Origin: JAAYBF01 sp963715445
GTDB lineage: Bacteria > Actinomycetota > Thermoleophilia > Solirubrobacterales > Thermoleophilaceae
Assembly (NCBI GenBank): GCA_963715445.1
Contig: OY970240.1
Location: forward strand, 1,364,001-1,428,000
Direction: 5' to 3'
Length of the DNA: 64,000 nt
Shown here: in pieces, positions 1 through 9,000 of the stretch
How the letters are laid out: the number at the start of each line of letters is the position of its first letter
Position numbering within the stretch: position 1 is the first letter of the stretch
Notes under the pieces: model-generated
What the model was told of the DNA's origin: nothing
Databases searched by the model: none
What the model saw: the letters and a program-made list of their open reading frames with translations, nothing else
Program-made: the position numbers and the translations under genes

Positions 1-104
1 TGATCGAGAAGCCCTTCGACGCCAAGGGCCTCCTGCAGGCGGTCGGCAGAGCGCTTGAGGGAGCGCCCGGGCAGCAGACGGAACCGCCGCCGGGGCGTTC
101 TTGA
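1..104 (+). CDS. Response regulator receiver domain, C-terminal end (partial)
   Basis: The reading frame open from base 3 gives IEKPFDAKGLLQAVGRALE and a short Pro/Gln-rich tail, stopping with TGA at 102-104. The Lys-Pro-Phe triplet followed by an amphipathic helix is the hallmark of the last strand and helix of CheY-like receiver domains, where the lysine contacts the phosphorylated aspartate. The rest of the gene lies left of the window, so it cannot be told whether this was a single-domain regulator or the end of a hybrid kinase. Nothing links it to the repeat locus that follows. Confidence 0.7.
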   Translation, partial: IEKPFDAKGLLQAVGRALEGAPGQQTEPPPGRS

Positions 105-470
105 CCTGCTCGCCTTCGCGGCAGCGATCGGTGCTTTCGTGGGGGCTTCGAGCCATGTGCCCTTGTCGCTTGGCGGGAGGTTGGGGTTGCGGGCAGGGGT
201 GGTTCTCCGCGGTCGCGGCCTGTGCTCAACGGAACGGTGGGTTGCGGGGGTGGCCCTCCTACTCCCTGAGCCTGAGGTTGAGGCTGTGGGGCGCTTGGGT
301 GGGTCGGTCGGGTCGTTGGGGTTCGCGGCCTTGTTGCTGGGTGGTGGTCTTCCATCTCATACGTGCGGGCGCACGCGCGCGCGAGGCGGTCGGCTTTTGA
401 AGGGATGGGTTTGGGTTCGCGGTGATTCTTCGTCAGAGCATCGCGTCGTTCGAGTGGCTGCTTTCCGCTC
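105..470. other. Gene-free stretch before the repeat locus
   Basis: No supported gene. Open frames exist but their translations are Gly/Arg/Val-rich with no recognisable motif. The DNA is G+T-rich on the plus strand, unlike the C-rich third positions of core genes further right. It contains a short alternating GCGC run near 365-385. Confidence 0.5.
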
Positions 471-480
471 TGCAGAGCGG
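465..480. repeat. Palindrome at the left edge of repeat copy A
   Basis: CCGCTCTGCAGAGCGG is a perfect 16-base palindrome. The shared repeat sequence begins at 471, inside it; copy B (13360) keeps only the right half. It may mark the recombination junction or be coincidental. Confidence 0.5.
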
Positions 481-517
481 AATCTGGTGTGTGTGTGAGG
501 TTGCGCACGGTTGGGCC

Positions 518-547
518 TTGACAGAGCGAAAGGGGCTGGTCTACCCT
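518..547 (+). promoter_or_regulatory. Sigma-70-type promoter of surface-protein operon A
   Basis: TTGACA at 518-523 is a perfect -35 box. After an 18-base spacer, TACCCT at 542-547 fits a TANNNT -10. Transcription would start near 554, leaving a leader of about 450 bases before the first large gene. The same promoter is present in copy B, so both operons should be transcribable. Confidence 0.7.
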
Positions 548-617
548 GGCAGTCGCTAGACAGGGACTAGTGTGTTTCTAGCTCCTGGTAGGTAGTACGG
601 AGAGAGGGAGAGAGGAC

Positions 618-1010
618 TTGCACCCATCGAAGCGCAGCTGTTGCGCTGGCCGAGCGTTTGCTTTGCCGGCGTTTAGGGATGCCTTTGGCGTCTCTGGGTC
701 TGGGCCGGCTGCCTCAGATGTGGTTGCTGTGCCGATGTGTGTGGATGCCCCCTCGATGGTTCTTAGGGTGGTTCTTTCCACCCGACGTTCGAACCGATGC
801 CCCGACGCTTTGATGGAGCGCAACGCGCTTCGCTGTCAGAGCGCCAGCTCTCAAAGCGACCCAGCAGCTGTAGCTGTTGTGTCCACCCCCCATACCCAGC
901 TTGCAGTTGTTGGTGCTTCCAAGGCTTTGCCTTCGAAGCGGACTGGCGCTGGTCGTTACGGCATTGCCAAAGACTTGAAGTTGCAACGAGGAGAGGGAGT
1001 AGTTAGATGA
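618..1010 (+). CDS. Possible small leader ORF coupled to the first large gene (copy A)
   Basis: A 130-codon frame begins at TTG 618, two bases after a purine-rich GAGAGAGG stretch that could bind the ribosome, and ends with TGA at 1008-1010, overlapping the next gene's ATG (1007) as ATGA. The product is Ala/Ser/Val-rich with several cysteines and no domain I recognise. The 4-base overlap matches the coupling used by the three downstream genes, which favours translation. The DNA is also rich in short inverted repeats, for example around 917-945, so it could equally be a structured untranslated leader. Copy B is identical here, so comparison cannot show whether the frame is under selection. Confidence 0.35.
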   Translation: MHPSKRSCCAGRAFALPAFRDAFGVSGSGPAASDVVAVPMCVDAPSMVLRVVLSTRRSNRCPDALMERNALRCQSASSQSDPAAVAVVSTPHTQLAVVGASKALPSKRTGAGRYGIAKDLKLQRGEGVVR

Positions 1011-3856
1011 GAGGTTGGAGCGCTGTGAGGTCCCATTCGATACGTTCGAGCCAGACAGGTTCGAAGCTGGGGATCTTGCGTGCGCTTGGCCTCTCTTTCT
1101 TCTTTGAAGGGGGTAGTAGGTCTTTGGAGCCAGGCATGGCTGTTGTTCTGCCCTCGTCGGGTTTTGGCTTTTCGAGGGCAGCGGTTAGAGCAGTTCTTGC
1201 TCTTATCGCGGCTCTGGTAGCGGTAGCTGCCATGGCCGGTCCTCTAAGTGGTTGTGCTTGGGCGACCACGGGCCATACGTTTGCGGGTCAGTTCGGCGGG
1301 TTGGGCGATGGTGACGGCCAGTTCGGCGAGCCTTTGGGTAACGGTCCGGGTGGTGTTGCGGTGATGGCGTCGACCGGTGAGGTGTTTACCGCCGATGCGG
1401 CGCAAGCGAGCCAGGCCACGCAGCCGCGGGTGCAGCGTTTCAGCGCGGACGGGGCGTTTTTGTCGCGCTTTGCCATTGATCCGTCGTTTGAGGGTGGTGT
1501 GAGTGGGCTTGCTGTTGATCCTCGTGGGTTGGGTGCCGTGTATGTTGCGACGGGGATCAATGGAGGTGTTCCGTCGGTGGTGAAGTACTCGACGACGGGT
1601 GTGAAGGAGCTTGTGCTGGATGGGGGTCCGGGGGTGTCGATCAATGGCAATCCTCGGGTGGCGGTTGATCCGGTTGATGGGTCGGTGTATGTGACGGCGA
1701 CCTCGACCCAGGGGTTGGTGGTCGCGAAGTTTGATCCGGTGACGGGGTTGTTGAGTTCTTCGTTTAGTGGGTCGGACACGCTTGAGGGTGGGTTTTCATG
1801 TCCGGCGTCGGGGTTGGCGGTTGATGGTCTGCATCAGGTGTATGTGCTTGATCCTTGTAAGAACCGTGTTGATCGGTTTAGCCCCGCTGGGGCGTATGAG
1901 ATCTCGCTGGATCCTCAGGCGGCGCCGCAAGCTGACGGGAGTCCGGCGATGTTGGCTGCGGTGGCGGCCGATCCGGTCTCCAATGAGGTGTATGTGGCCC
2001 ATAGCGGCCCGGTGGGGTTGCGGGTCACGCATCTCGGTGTCGGCGGGGTTGGGGTGGTGTACGCGTTTGATGCGCGTGAGGCGACCGGTGGTGTGAGGTC
2101 TGGGGTGATGGCCGTCAGCGGTGCCGGGCAGGTGTACCTCTCTGATGCTGCGCGTCCGTTTGTTGTGCGTTACGGCCCGTTTGAGGGTCCGACGGTGGTG
2201 ACCGGGAGCGTGTCGTCGGTGGCGGCGCGTTCGGCGGTGTTGGAGGGCACGATCGACCCTGGGGGTGTCGCGTCGACCTATCACTTTGAGTACAGCACCG
2301 ATTTGAGCTTTGGGTCGCGGACCGCGGAGTCGGCTGAGGTGAGTGGTAGTGGTGCGATCGCGGTCTCGGCGGCGGTGCCGGGTTTGCGTCCGAACACGAC
2401 CTATAACTACCGGATCGTGGGGTTAAACGCGTCGGGCTCGATCGCCGGGGTACCGGCGACGGTTCCGTTGACGACGTTGTCGGCGCCTCCGGAGGTGGTT
2501 GGGCCGCCGTTTGCGTCGGCGATCGGGCCGCGCAGCGCGCGTTTGCATGGCACGGTCAACCCGAACAGCAACTCGCCCGCTGTGAGACAGTATGTGGAGT
2601 TCGGGACGACGACGGCCTATGGCCGGACGGTGGACGCGCTGAGTGACGGCGTGTCCCCGTTTTCTTTTGGTGGGGATGATGTTTCGGTCATCGCGTCGGT
2701 GTCGGGGTTGGAGCCGGGGACGACGTATCACTTCCGTGTGGTCGCGGGCGCGGCCCTTTTTCAGCCGCCTTTTGTCGATCCGCAGTTTGGGGTTGATCAG
2801 ACGTTTGTGACGGCGCCGGCGGCGGCTGGTGGGGCGACGGGTGTGACGAGCAAGCGTGCGACGTTGACGGGGACGGTCAATCCGCATGGGGTGGCGACGA
2901 GCTATCACTTCAATTATGGGCCGACCTCGAGTTATGGGGAGAGCACCCCCGAGGTCGCGCTGCCTGATGATGCCCCTATTGCTTATGGAGGTAAGCCTGG
3001 TGAGGTCACCGCTTTTGCTCCTGTTGAAGGTTTGAATCCTGATACCACGTACCACGTGCAAGTGGTAGCTACCTCTACCTATGAGGAAGAGAACCCCGTA
3101 ACGCATGAGATGGAAACCAAAACCGTTACACGTTACGGCGCAGACGGACTCTTTAGCACGGCCTCAAGTCCATCTGCGACAGCGCTCGCACCTACAGGTA
3201 TTGGAACTTCTACTGCAACTTTAGTAGGCGATCTGAATAATCATGGCGCCAGTGCCCTTTACCATTTCGAGGTTATTTCTGATGACGGTAGTTACACCCT
3301 TTCCACTCCTGTAACGTATGCAGGTGGATTTGGGTCCAATCAACGTGTTCGGACGTCGGTAACTGGTTTACCGTCTGGAACCACTTTCACGGTCGAGCTC
3401 GTTGCGGAAAGTAATGACGCTTTTGGTGTGAGCGATCCGTTGACGTTTGAAACAAAAGCTCTTCCGAAGACGTCTAAGGGCAATCCTTTTGTGTATCCCC
3501 CGGCGCCGGTAGAGCCTGGCGCTAGGCCGAGCATCAAGTTTGTGTCGGGCGTCTTCACTGCGAAGGTACGGAAGAAGGCTTCACGTACCGGCATGCTTCC
3601 GGTCAAGGTGTCTTCGACCTCGGCGGGGATAGTTACTCTTACTGCCAAGGCGAAGTTTGGCAAGAAGACAGTTCGAGTAGGCCGTATTTCTCAGAGAGTC
3701 AAGGCGGGAGTGAAGACGCAAGTCAACGTTGTGCTCAATAGCCGGGCTCGTAAACGTCTACGTTCGGGCAAGAAGCTCCGAGTGACGATCTCAGTACGTC
3801 AACTGGGAGCTCGCACCCGATCTACAAGCATTCTGCTACCGGGAGTCACGTCATGA
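1007..3856 (+). CDS. Secreted NHL-propeller / Fn3-like surface protein, copy A
   Basis: The 949-residue product has a long N-terminal extension and a hydrophobic segment at about 58-85 that looks like a signal peptide or anchor. ATG 1136 (residue 44) is an alternative start. Residues about 95-390 carry NHL-type motifs such as GLAVDGLHQVYVLD and RVQRFSADGAF, consistent with a beta-propeller. Residues about 395-810 hold four Fn3-like units marked by GTxDPxG or GTVNP openings and PxTTYxxRV endings. Residues about 830-949 form a basic C-terminal domain ending in LLPGVTS that resembles the end of the next protein. ATG 1007 was chosen for the GGAGAGGGAG ribosome site and ATGA overlap. From residue 626 on, the sequence diverges from copy B. 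Probably extracellular; the function is unknown. Confidence 0.85.
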   Translation: MRGWSAVRSHSIRSSQTGSKLGILRALGLSFFFEGGSRSLEPGMAVVLPSSGFGFSRAAVRAVLALIAALVAVAAMAGPLSGCAWATTGHTFAGQFGGLGDGDGQFGEPLGNGPGGVAVMASTGEVFTADAAQASQATQPRVQRFSADGAFLSRFAIDPSFEGGVSGLAVDPRGLGAVYVATGINGGVPSVVKYSTTGVKELVLDGGPGVSINGNPRVAVDPVDGSVYVTATSTQGLVVAKFDPVTGLLSSSFSGSDTLEGGFSCPASGLAVDGLHQVYVLDPCKNRVDRFSPAGAYEISLDPQAAPQADGSPAMLAAVAADPVSNEVYVAHSGPVGLRVTHLGVGGVGVVYAFDAREATGGVRSGVMAVSGAGQVYLSDAARPFVVRYGPFEGPTVVTGSVSSVAARSAVLEGTIDPGGVASTYHFEYSTDLSFGSRTAESAEVSGSGAIAVSAAVPGLRPNTTYNYRIVGLNASGSIAGVPATVPLTTLSAPPEVVGPPFASAIGPRSARLHGTVNPNSNSPAVRQYVEFGTTTAYGRTVDALSDGVSPFSFGGDDVSVIASVSGLEPGTTYHFRVVAGAALFQPPFVDPQFGVDQTFVTAPAAAGGATGVTSKRATLTGTVNPHGVATSYHFNYGPTSSYGESTPEVALPDDAPIAYGGKPGEVTAFAPVEGLNPDTTYHVQVVATSTYEEENPVTHEMETKTVTRYGADGLFSTASSPSATALAPTGIGTSTATLVGDLNNHGASALYHFEVISDDGSYTLSTPVTYAGGFGSNQRVRTSVTGLPSGTTFTVELVAESNDAFGVSDPLTFETKALPKTSKGNPFVYPPAPVEPGARPSIKFVSGVFTAKVRKKASRTGMLPVKVSSTSAGIVTLTAKAKFGKKTVRVGRISQRVKAGVKTQVNVVLNSRARKRLRSGKKLRVTISVRQLGARTRSTSILLPGVTS

Positions 3857-6003
3857 AGCGCTTGATCGGTTCGACCTCTTCGCACCCGACCGGTAGCAAA
3901 AGAGGTCGCGGCACAGGAGCGACAGCTCTTGTGGCGATTGTATTTGGGCTAATGATTAGCTTGATTACCGTTCCAGTAGCTACTGCGGACGAATGCCCAA
4001 ATACAAGGGTCAGGTTCTTGACCAACTCGACGGGGCTGCCTGATTGCCGGGCTTATGAGATGGTCAGCCCTCCGTATAAGCAAGGCTTTCCGATCACGGC
4101 CCCCATACGCTTTACCGATGATGGGGTGATGTCGTTTCGGTCGCTCGGCGTGTTTGCGGGCAACGCCATGGCCGGTCCAGCGAACCTGTATCACGCTAGA
4201 CGCTCGGCGGTGGGTTGGGTGACGAGCTCGCTGGATCCGCCGGGGTCGATCTATGAGACGAGCGCCGGCGCGAACGCCACCGGGGTGATTGACGAGTCGT
4301 CGGATCTGCGGTGGTCGTTGTGGCGTATGTATCGTCGCGACTCTGCGTCCCCTGTTCTCGGCTTCTGGTTGCGGGGTCCTGACGGTGTCTTTACCCGCGT
4401 CGGCGACGGCGTGTTTACGTCGGGGGGGTCGGCAGGTGATCTCTCGCATGTCATTGTCGGTACGTCTGAGTATGTCCGTACCGGCAGTGCTTGGCTGGTA
4501 CGACCGGTGGCGGTTGACAACGACGGCTTGTCGGTGGCGAACTGTCTGCGTGAGATCTCGCCTGATGGTCGGGTGATCGTCTTTGCGCGGGGGTGTGATG
4601 GGGGCGTGGACTCGCAGTTGTGGGCGCGGGTGGGTGGTTCGGCGTCGGTGGAGGTGTCGGGGTCTGAGTGCACGCGTGAGGCCGATGATGTCGGGGGTTT
4701 GTGTAACGGTGCTTCGCCGGTGGTCTATGGGGGTGGGGCGCTTGATGGTTCGCGGTTGTTCTTCACGACCACCCGGCAGCTGGTCAATGGTGATGTTGAT
4801 CAGACCAGTGATCTGTATGCGTGTGACATCCCGGACGGGGTGCCGGTGCCGGTCGGGGTGTCGAATCCGTGTGATGCGTTGACCGAGGTTTCCGGTGCGG
4901 CGTCTGGTGCGCGGGTCGAGAATGTGGTGTCGGTCTCTGAGGATGGGTCGCGGGTGTACTTCGTGGCTCAGGGTGTGTTGGCCGACAACCTCGATGTCAG
5001 TGGTGTTGGTGCGCTGGCGGGTGCTGAGAACCTGTATGTGTGGCAGCGTGATTCCGGGCATCCGGCGGGGCAGACGAGGTATGTCGCCAGACTTAGAGAT
5101 GGCAACGACCTGACGCGGGCACAGATGACACCTGACGGCCGGTATCTGCTGCTTGTCACCACCAACAAGCTCACGTCCGATGACACCGATGATGCCAAGG
5201 ACGCGTACCGGTATGACGCTGTCACGCATGTGATCGTCCGGGTGTCGAGCTCAGTGGCTGGTGGTGGCGGCAACACCCACAACCCGGGGTCTGATGTGTC
5301 GATACCTGCCGAGCCTGCGGTGTCGGCGGATGGGTCGACGGTGATCTTCGATACCGCTGAGGCCCTGTCGCTCAGCGATGTCAATGGTGTCGATGATGTC
5401 TACAGCTGGCGTGACGGGCAGGTGTCGCTGATCTCGGCCGGCGGCGGCAACGCGGTCGGGGTGACCCCGTCGGGCCGCGACCTGTTCTTCCGCACCGCTG
5501 CGCAGGTGCTGGGCGCCGACGGCGATGCCAACGCCGACCTTTATGACGCACGCCTGGGCGGTGGTTTTGCCCCGACCAAAGTTAAGGACCCCTGTTTTGA
5601 GTGCCAAGGATCGCCTACACCGCCTCCGGCGCTACTCGGTCCCGGTTCTCTTAATTCGTCTGATTCAGGGAACGTAAAGCTTGGTAAGAGATCTTCGATC
5701 TCGCTTAAGCGAGTCTCTGCTAAGAGTCGAAAGGCAGCAGCTAGAAGTGGTGTTCTTCCGGTATCGGTTAAGAGCAACTCTGCAGGAAAGCTGTCGCTTT
5801 CCGCTAGAGCTTCTATGGGACGCGTAGCTCGTAAGACGGTTCGTGTTCGCAAGGCTGGAACTGTGAAGATTCGTTTGCGCCTTTCGGACGCTGCTCGTCA
5901 GCGGTTGCGCAATGGCAGTTCCTTGAGGATCACGTTGAGCGTTACTAAAAAGGGTACGTTCCCACGATCTAGTAGCGTCCTTCTACCTGGTGCTTCCTCA
6001 TGA
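3853..6003 (+). CDS. Secreted PD40/WD40-like propeller protein ('LPDCRAYE' family), copy A
   Basis: The 716-residue product overlaps the previous stop by ATGA. A basic N-terminus and a hydrophobic segment at about 24-42 end at VATADECPN, a plausible signal-peptidase site. The mature protein begins with CPN...LPDCRAYEMVSPP, a signature I associate with Thermoleophilia secreted proteins. Blades of a PD40-like propeller appear as SPDGRVIVFA, SEDGSRVYFVA, TPDGRYLLLV, SADGSTVIFD and TPSGRDLFF. The basic C-terminal domain (about 615-716) ends LLPGASS and resembles that of the first gene. Two parts differ strongly from copy B: the mature N-terminus (3982-4025) and the tail from 5575. The middle 1549 bases are identical in both. 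The ligand or partner is unknown. Confidence 0.85.
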   Translation: MKRLIGSTSSHPTGSKRGRGTGATALVAIVFGLMISLITVPVATADECPNTRVRFLTNSTGLPDCRAYEMVSPPYKQGFPITAPIRFTDDGVMSFRSLGVFAGNAMAGPANLYHARRSAVGWVTSSLDPPGSIYETSAGANATGVIDESSDLRWSLWRMYRRDSASPVLGFWLRGPDGVFTRVGDGVFTSGGSAGDLSHVIVGTSEYVRTGSAWLVRPVAVDNDGLSVANCLREISPDGRVIVFARGCDGGVDSQLWARVGGSASVEVSGSECTREADDVGGLCNGASPVVYGGGALDGSRLFFTTTRQLVNGDVDQTSDLYACDIPDGVPVPVGVSNPCDALTEVSGAASGARVENVVSVSEDGSRVYFVAQGVLADNLDVSGVGALAGAENLYVWQRDSGHPAGQTRYVARLRDGNDLTRAQMTPDGRYLLLVTTNKLTSDDTDDAKDAYRYDAVTHVIVRVSSSVAGGGGNTHNPGSDVSIPAEPAVSADGSTVIFDTAEALSLSDVNGVDDVYSWRDGQVSLISAGGGNAVGVTPSGRDLFFRTAAQVLGADGDANADLYDARLGGGFAPTKVKDPCFECQGSPTPPPALLGPGSLNSSDSGNVKLGKRSSISLKRVSAKSRKAAARSGVLPVSVKSNSAGKLSLSARASMGRVARKTVRVRKAGTVKIRLRLSDAARQRLRNGSSLRITLSVTKKGTFPRSSSVLLPGASS

Positions 6004-9000
6004 GTTTCTTGAAGGCAGTTTTCAGGCCGTCCAAGGACTATGGGAGAGGTTCAGTGGGTATGCGGAAGCTGGGTAGTAGTGCGCAGGTGTCGGACATGGG
6101 ACTTACACCTGCCGCTGGAAAAGCGGGAGCTTTTTCCGCGACGACCAGTCTGATGATGAGAGATGTGAACTGCATGACTGTTCGCCGTGTTGCTGCTCGC
6201 CGCTCGCTGTTGTTGACAGCGTTGGTGTTGGGGTTGGTAGGGTCGATGGCCTCGATGGCCGTGGCGGTTGTCCCGCCGTTTGACTTCAAGGACTTCAGTG
6301 CTCGGTCATTAGATGAAGCCGGCAACGATTACACGGTCGCCGGTGGCCACCCACACGATGTGGTCGTGTCATTCTCGATCCCGACCGACTCGACCAGTAC
6401 CGCGGAGTTTGTCAAGTCGACGTTTGTCGACTCGCCGACGGGGTTTGTCGGCAACCCGGCCGCGGCCGCGCGCTGCACGGCCGCGGAGATTCTAACGAGC
6501 TGTCCTGCCGCGAGTCTGGTGGGAACCGTCGAGTACGGGGCCGGTGGTGTTGGCGTGTCGACGTTTCCGTTGTTCAACATGGTGCCTGAGCGTGGGTATC
6601 CGGCGCAGTTCGCCTTCCGCGTAGGCGGCGCCGTTAGTGAGAACGCCCCAGTGATAGTGTTATATCCGCGATTGCGGTCGCGGACCGGTCAGTTCGGGAT
6701 CACGGTGGCCAGCCCCGGAATCAGCGGGATCGGCATCAACCGGCTCAAGGTGGTGTTGTTCGGGGTGCCGTCGCAGCGTGTGGTGCCCGAGTTCGGTTCG
6801 GTTGCGGCGGGTGGTGCGCCGGTGCCGTTTTTGTCGAACCCGGCCGATTGTCTGGTCGCTAGTCCGGTGACGACGATCGTCGGTGACTCTTGGGCCCATC
6901 CGGGGCGGCTGCTGGCCGCCGGTTCGGCAGACTTCGCCTTCCCCGATCTCACGGATGCGACGTGGAAGACGCGCAGTGCGCCGGCGCCGGCGGTGACGGG
7001 GTGTGACAGTCCGTTGCTGGTCTCGCAGTTTGCGCCCACCATGGACGTTCGTCCGACGCCGGGGACCGGCTCGTCGCAGGCTGATGCCCCGTCAGGGTTC
7101 ACGGTGGATCTTGATTTCGGGCAGTTGACCAACGATCCGACCGATTCGGCCTCCCAGATCAACCCGGGCATGCCCAACGCCCCGGCCTTGAAGGATGCGA
7201 CGGTGACGCTGCCCGAGGGGGTGGCGATCTCACCGTCAGCAGCCGACGGCCTCGACGGATGCTCCGACCTGCCCGGACCAGGTGACCAGGTCCACTACGA
7301 GACGACAGACCCGGTCAGCTGCCCCGATGCTTCGAAGGTCGGCTCGGTGGAGGCGACCTCGCCGCTGCTGGCTCGTCGCGATCCCAGCACCGATCAGGTC
7401 CTCGGCGCCGAGCCGGTCAGCGGCAATGTGTTCATCATCAAGCCTCATCCGGGTGATCTGAGTCCTGCTGGTGATCAGGACGGCAAGTTCCGCCTGCTAA
7501 TCCAGATCGACTCGCGCAAGTACGGCGTCAACCTCAAGCTCCCGGGCATCGTGACCGCTGACCGGGTCACGGGCCGGTTGACGGCCCGGTTTGAGGACAA
7601 CCCGCAACTGCCGGCCAAGCACCTGCGCCTCACGTTCAAGGCGGGGTCGCGGGCGGCACTGGTCAACCCGACCGGGTGTGGGACGGCGAAGACCACCGGC
7701 GTGTTGACGTCGTGGTCTCGTGGTGGAACCCGTACGGATGGCCTGCAGGTTGCTGGGGTTCCGGATGTGACGCCGAGCTCGACCTATGGTGTGAGCTGGG
7801 ACGGCAACGGCGGTGGCTGTCCTTCGGTGCTGCCGTTCGGCCCGTCGGTCAGCGCGGGCACCCTCGACACCCAGGCGCGTGGGTCCAGTCCGTTCAGCTT
7901 TGATCTGACGCGTGGTGATCGCCAGGACGTGATCACCGGTGTGAAGGTCGGGTTGCCCGGCGGCCTTCTGGCCTCGGTCAAGGACGTTGCGCTGTGCAGC
8001 GACGCTGACGCCAACGCGGGCAGCTGCCCGGCCGCCTCACGCGTCGGCTCGGCGACCGTCGCGGCTGGGCCGGGTGACACCCCGTTCTACCTACGTGGTC
8101 AGCCGGTGTCGTTGACCGGTCCGTACAAGGGCGCACCGTACGGGCTGGCGATCGCCGTCCACGCCGAAGCCGGACCGTTTGACCTCGGCACCGTCGTCGT
8201 CCGCCAAGCGCTGAACGTCGACGTCGACGACGTGCATGCCACCGTGGTCAGCGACCCGTTGCCCACGATCCGCGACGGCGTCCCCTTCCGAGTCCGCCGC
8301 GTGCATGTGGATGTCGACCGGCCCGGCTTCATGCAGTCGCCGTCGTCGTGCGATCCGCTGAACGTGTCGACCAGCGTGTTCTCGGCCGGTGGCCAGACGG
8401 CGAGCCTGAACACGCCGTTGCGGTTCACCGGTTGTGAGAGGCTGCCGTTCGCACCCAAGCTCCAGCTCTCCCTAACAGGTAAGAAACAGACGAGGGATGG
8501 GGGACACCCCAACCTGAAGGCTGTTGTCAAGCAGAAGCGTGGGGAAGCTGGTATCGAGAAGGCAGTTACCCGTCTGCCTCTCTCGTTGGCACTCGACCCG
8601 GACAACGCGCAGGCGTTGTGCGAGTTTGAGCACATTAAGAAGGCGAAGATCGAGGACTTCTGTCCGAAGGGTTCGATCATCGGTCGTGCGCGGGCGGTGT
8701 CGCCGCTGTTGAAGAAGCCGTTGGCGGGGAACGTCTACTTCGTCAAGAACCGGCGAATCAACAGCTTCGGGAACTCCGTCGCTACCCTCCCCGCACTGGT
8801 CGTTGCGCTACGCGGTGAGGTGGCCATCAATTTGAAGGCGACTTCGTCTCTGTCGCGCAACCGGTTGGTGAACACGTTCGACAACGTCCCGGACGCACCT
8901 ATCTCCCAGTTCAACCTGAACATCAAGGGAGGAAAGAACGGGATCTTGGTGGTTGTTCGCAAGAACATCTGCAGCCGCCAGGTCGCAGAGTTCCAGAACG

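Noticed and set aside
3949..5229. Long minus-strand frame (426 codons) opposite the second surface gene, with a similar one in copy B
   Set aside because: His/Arg/Pro-rich translation without motifs, fully opposite a gene with signal peptide and propeller repeats; a typical shadow frame in GC-rich DNA.
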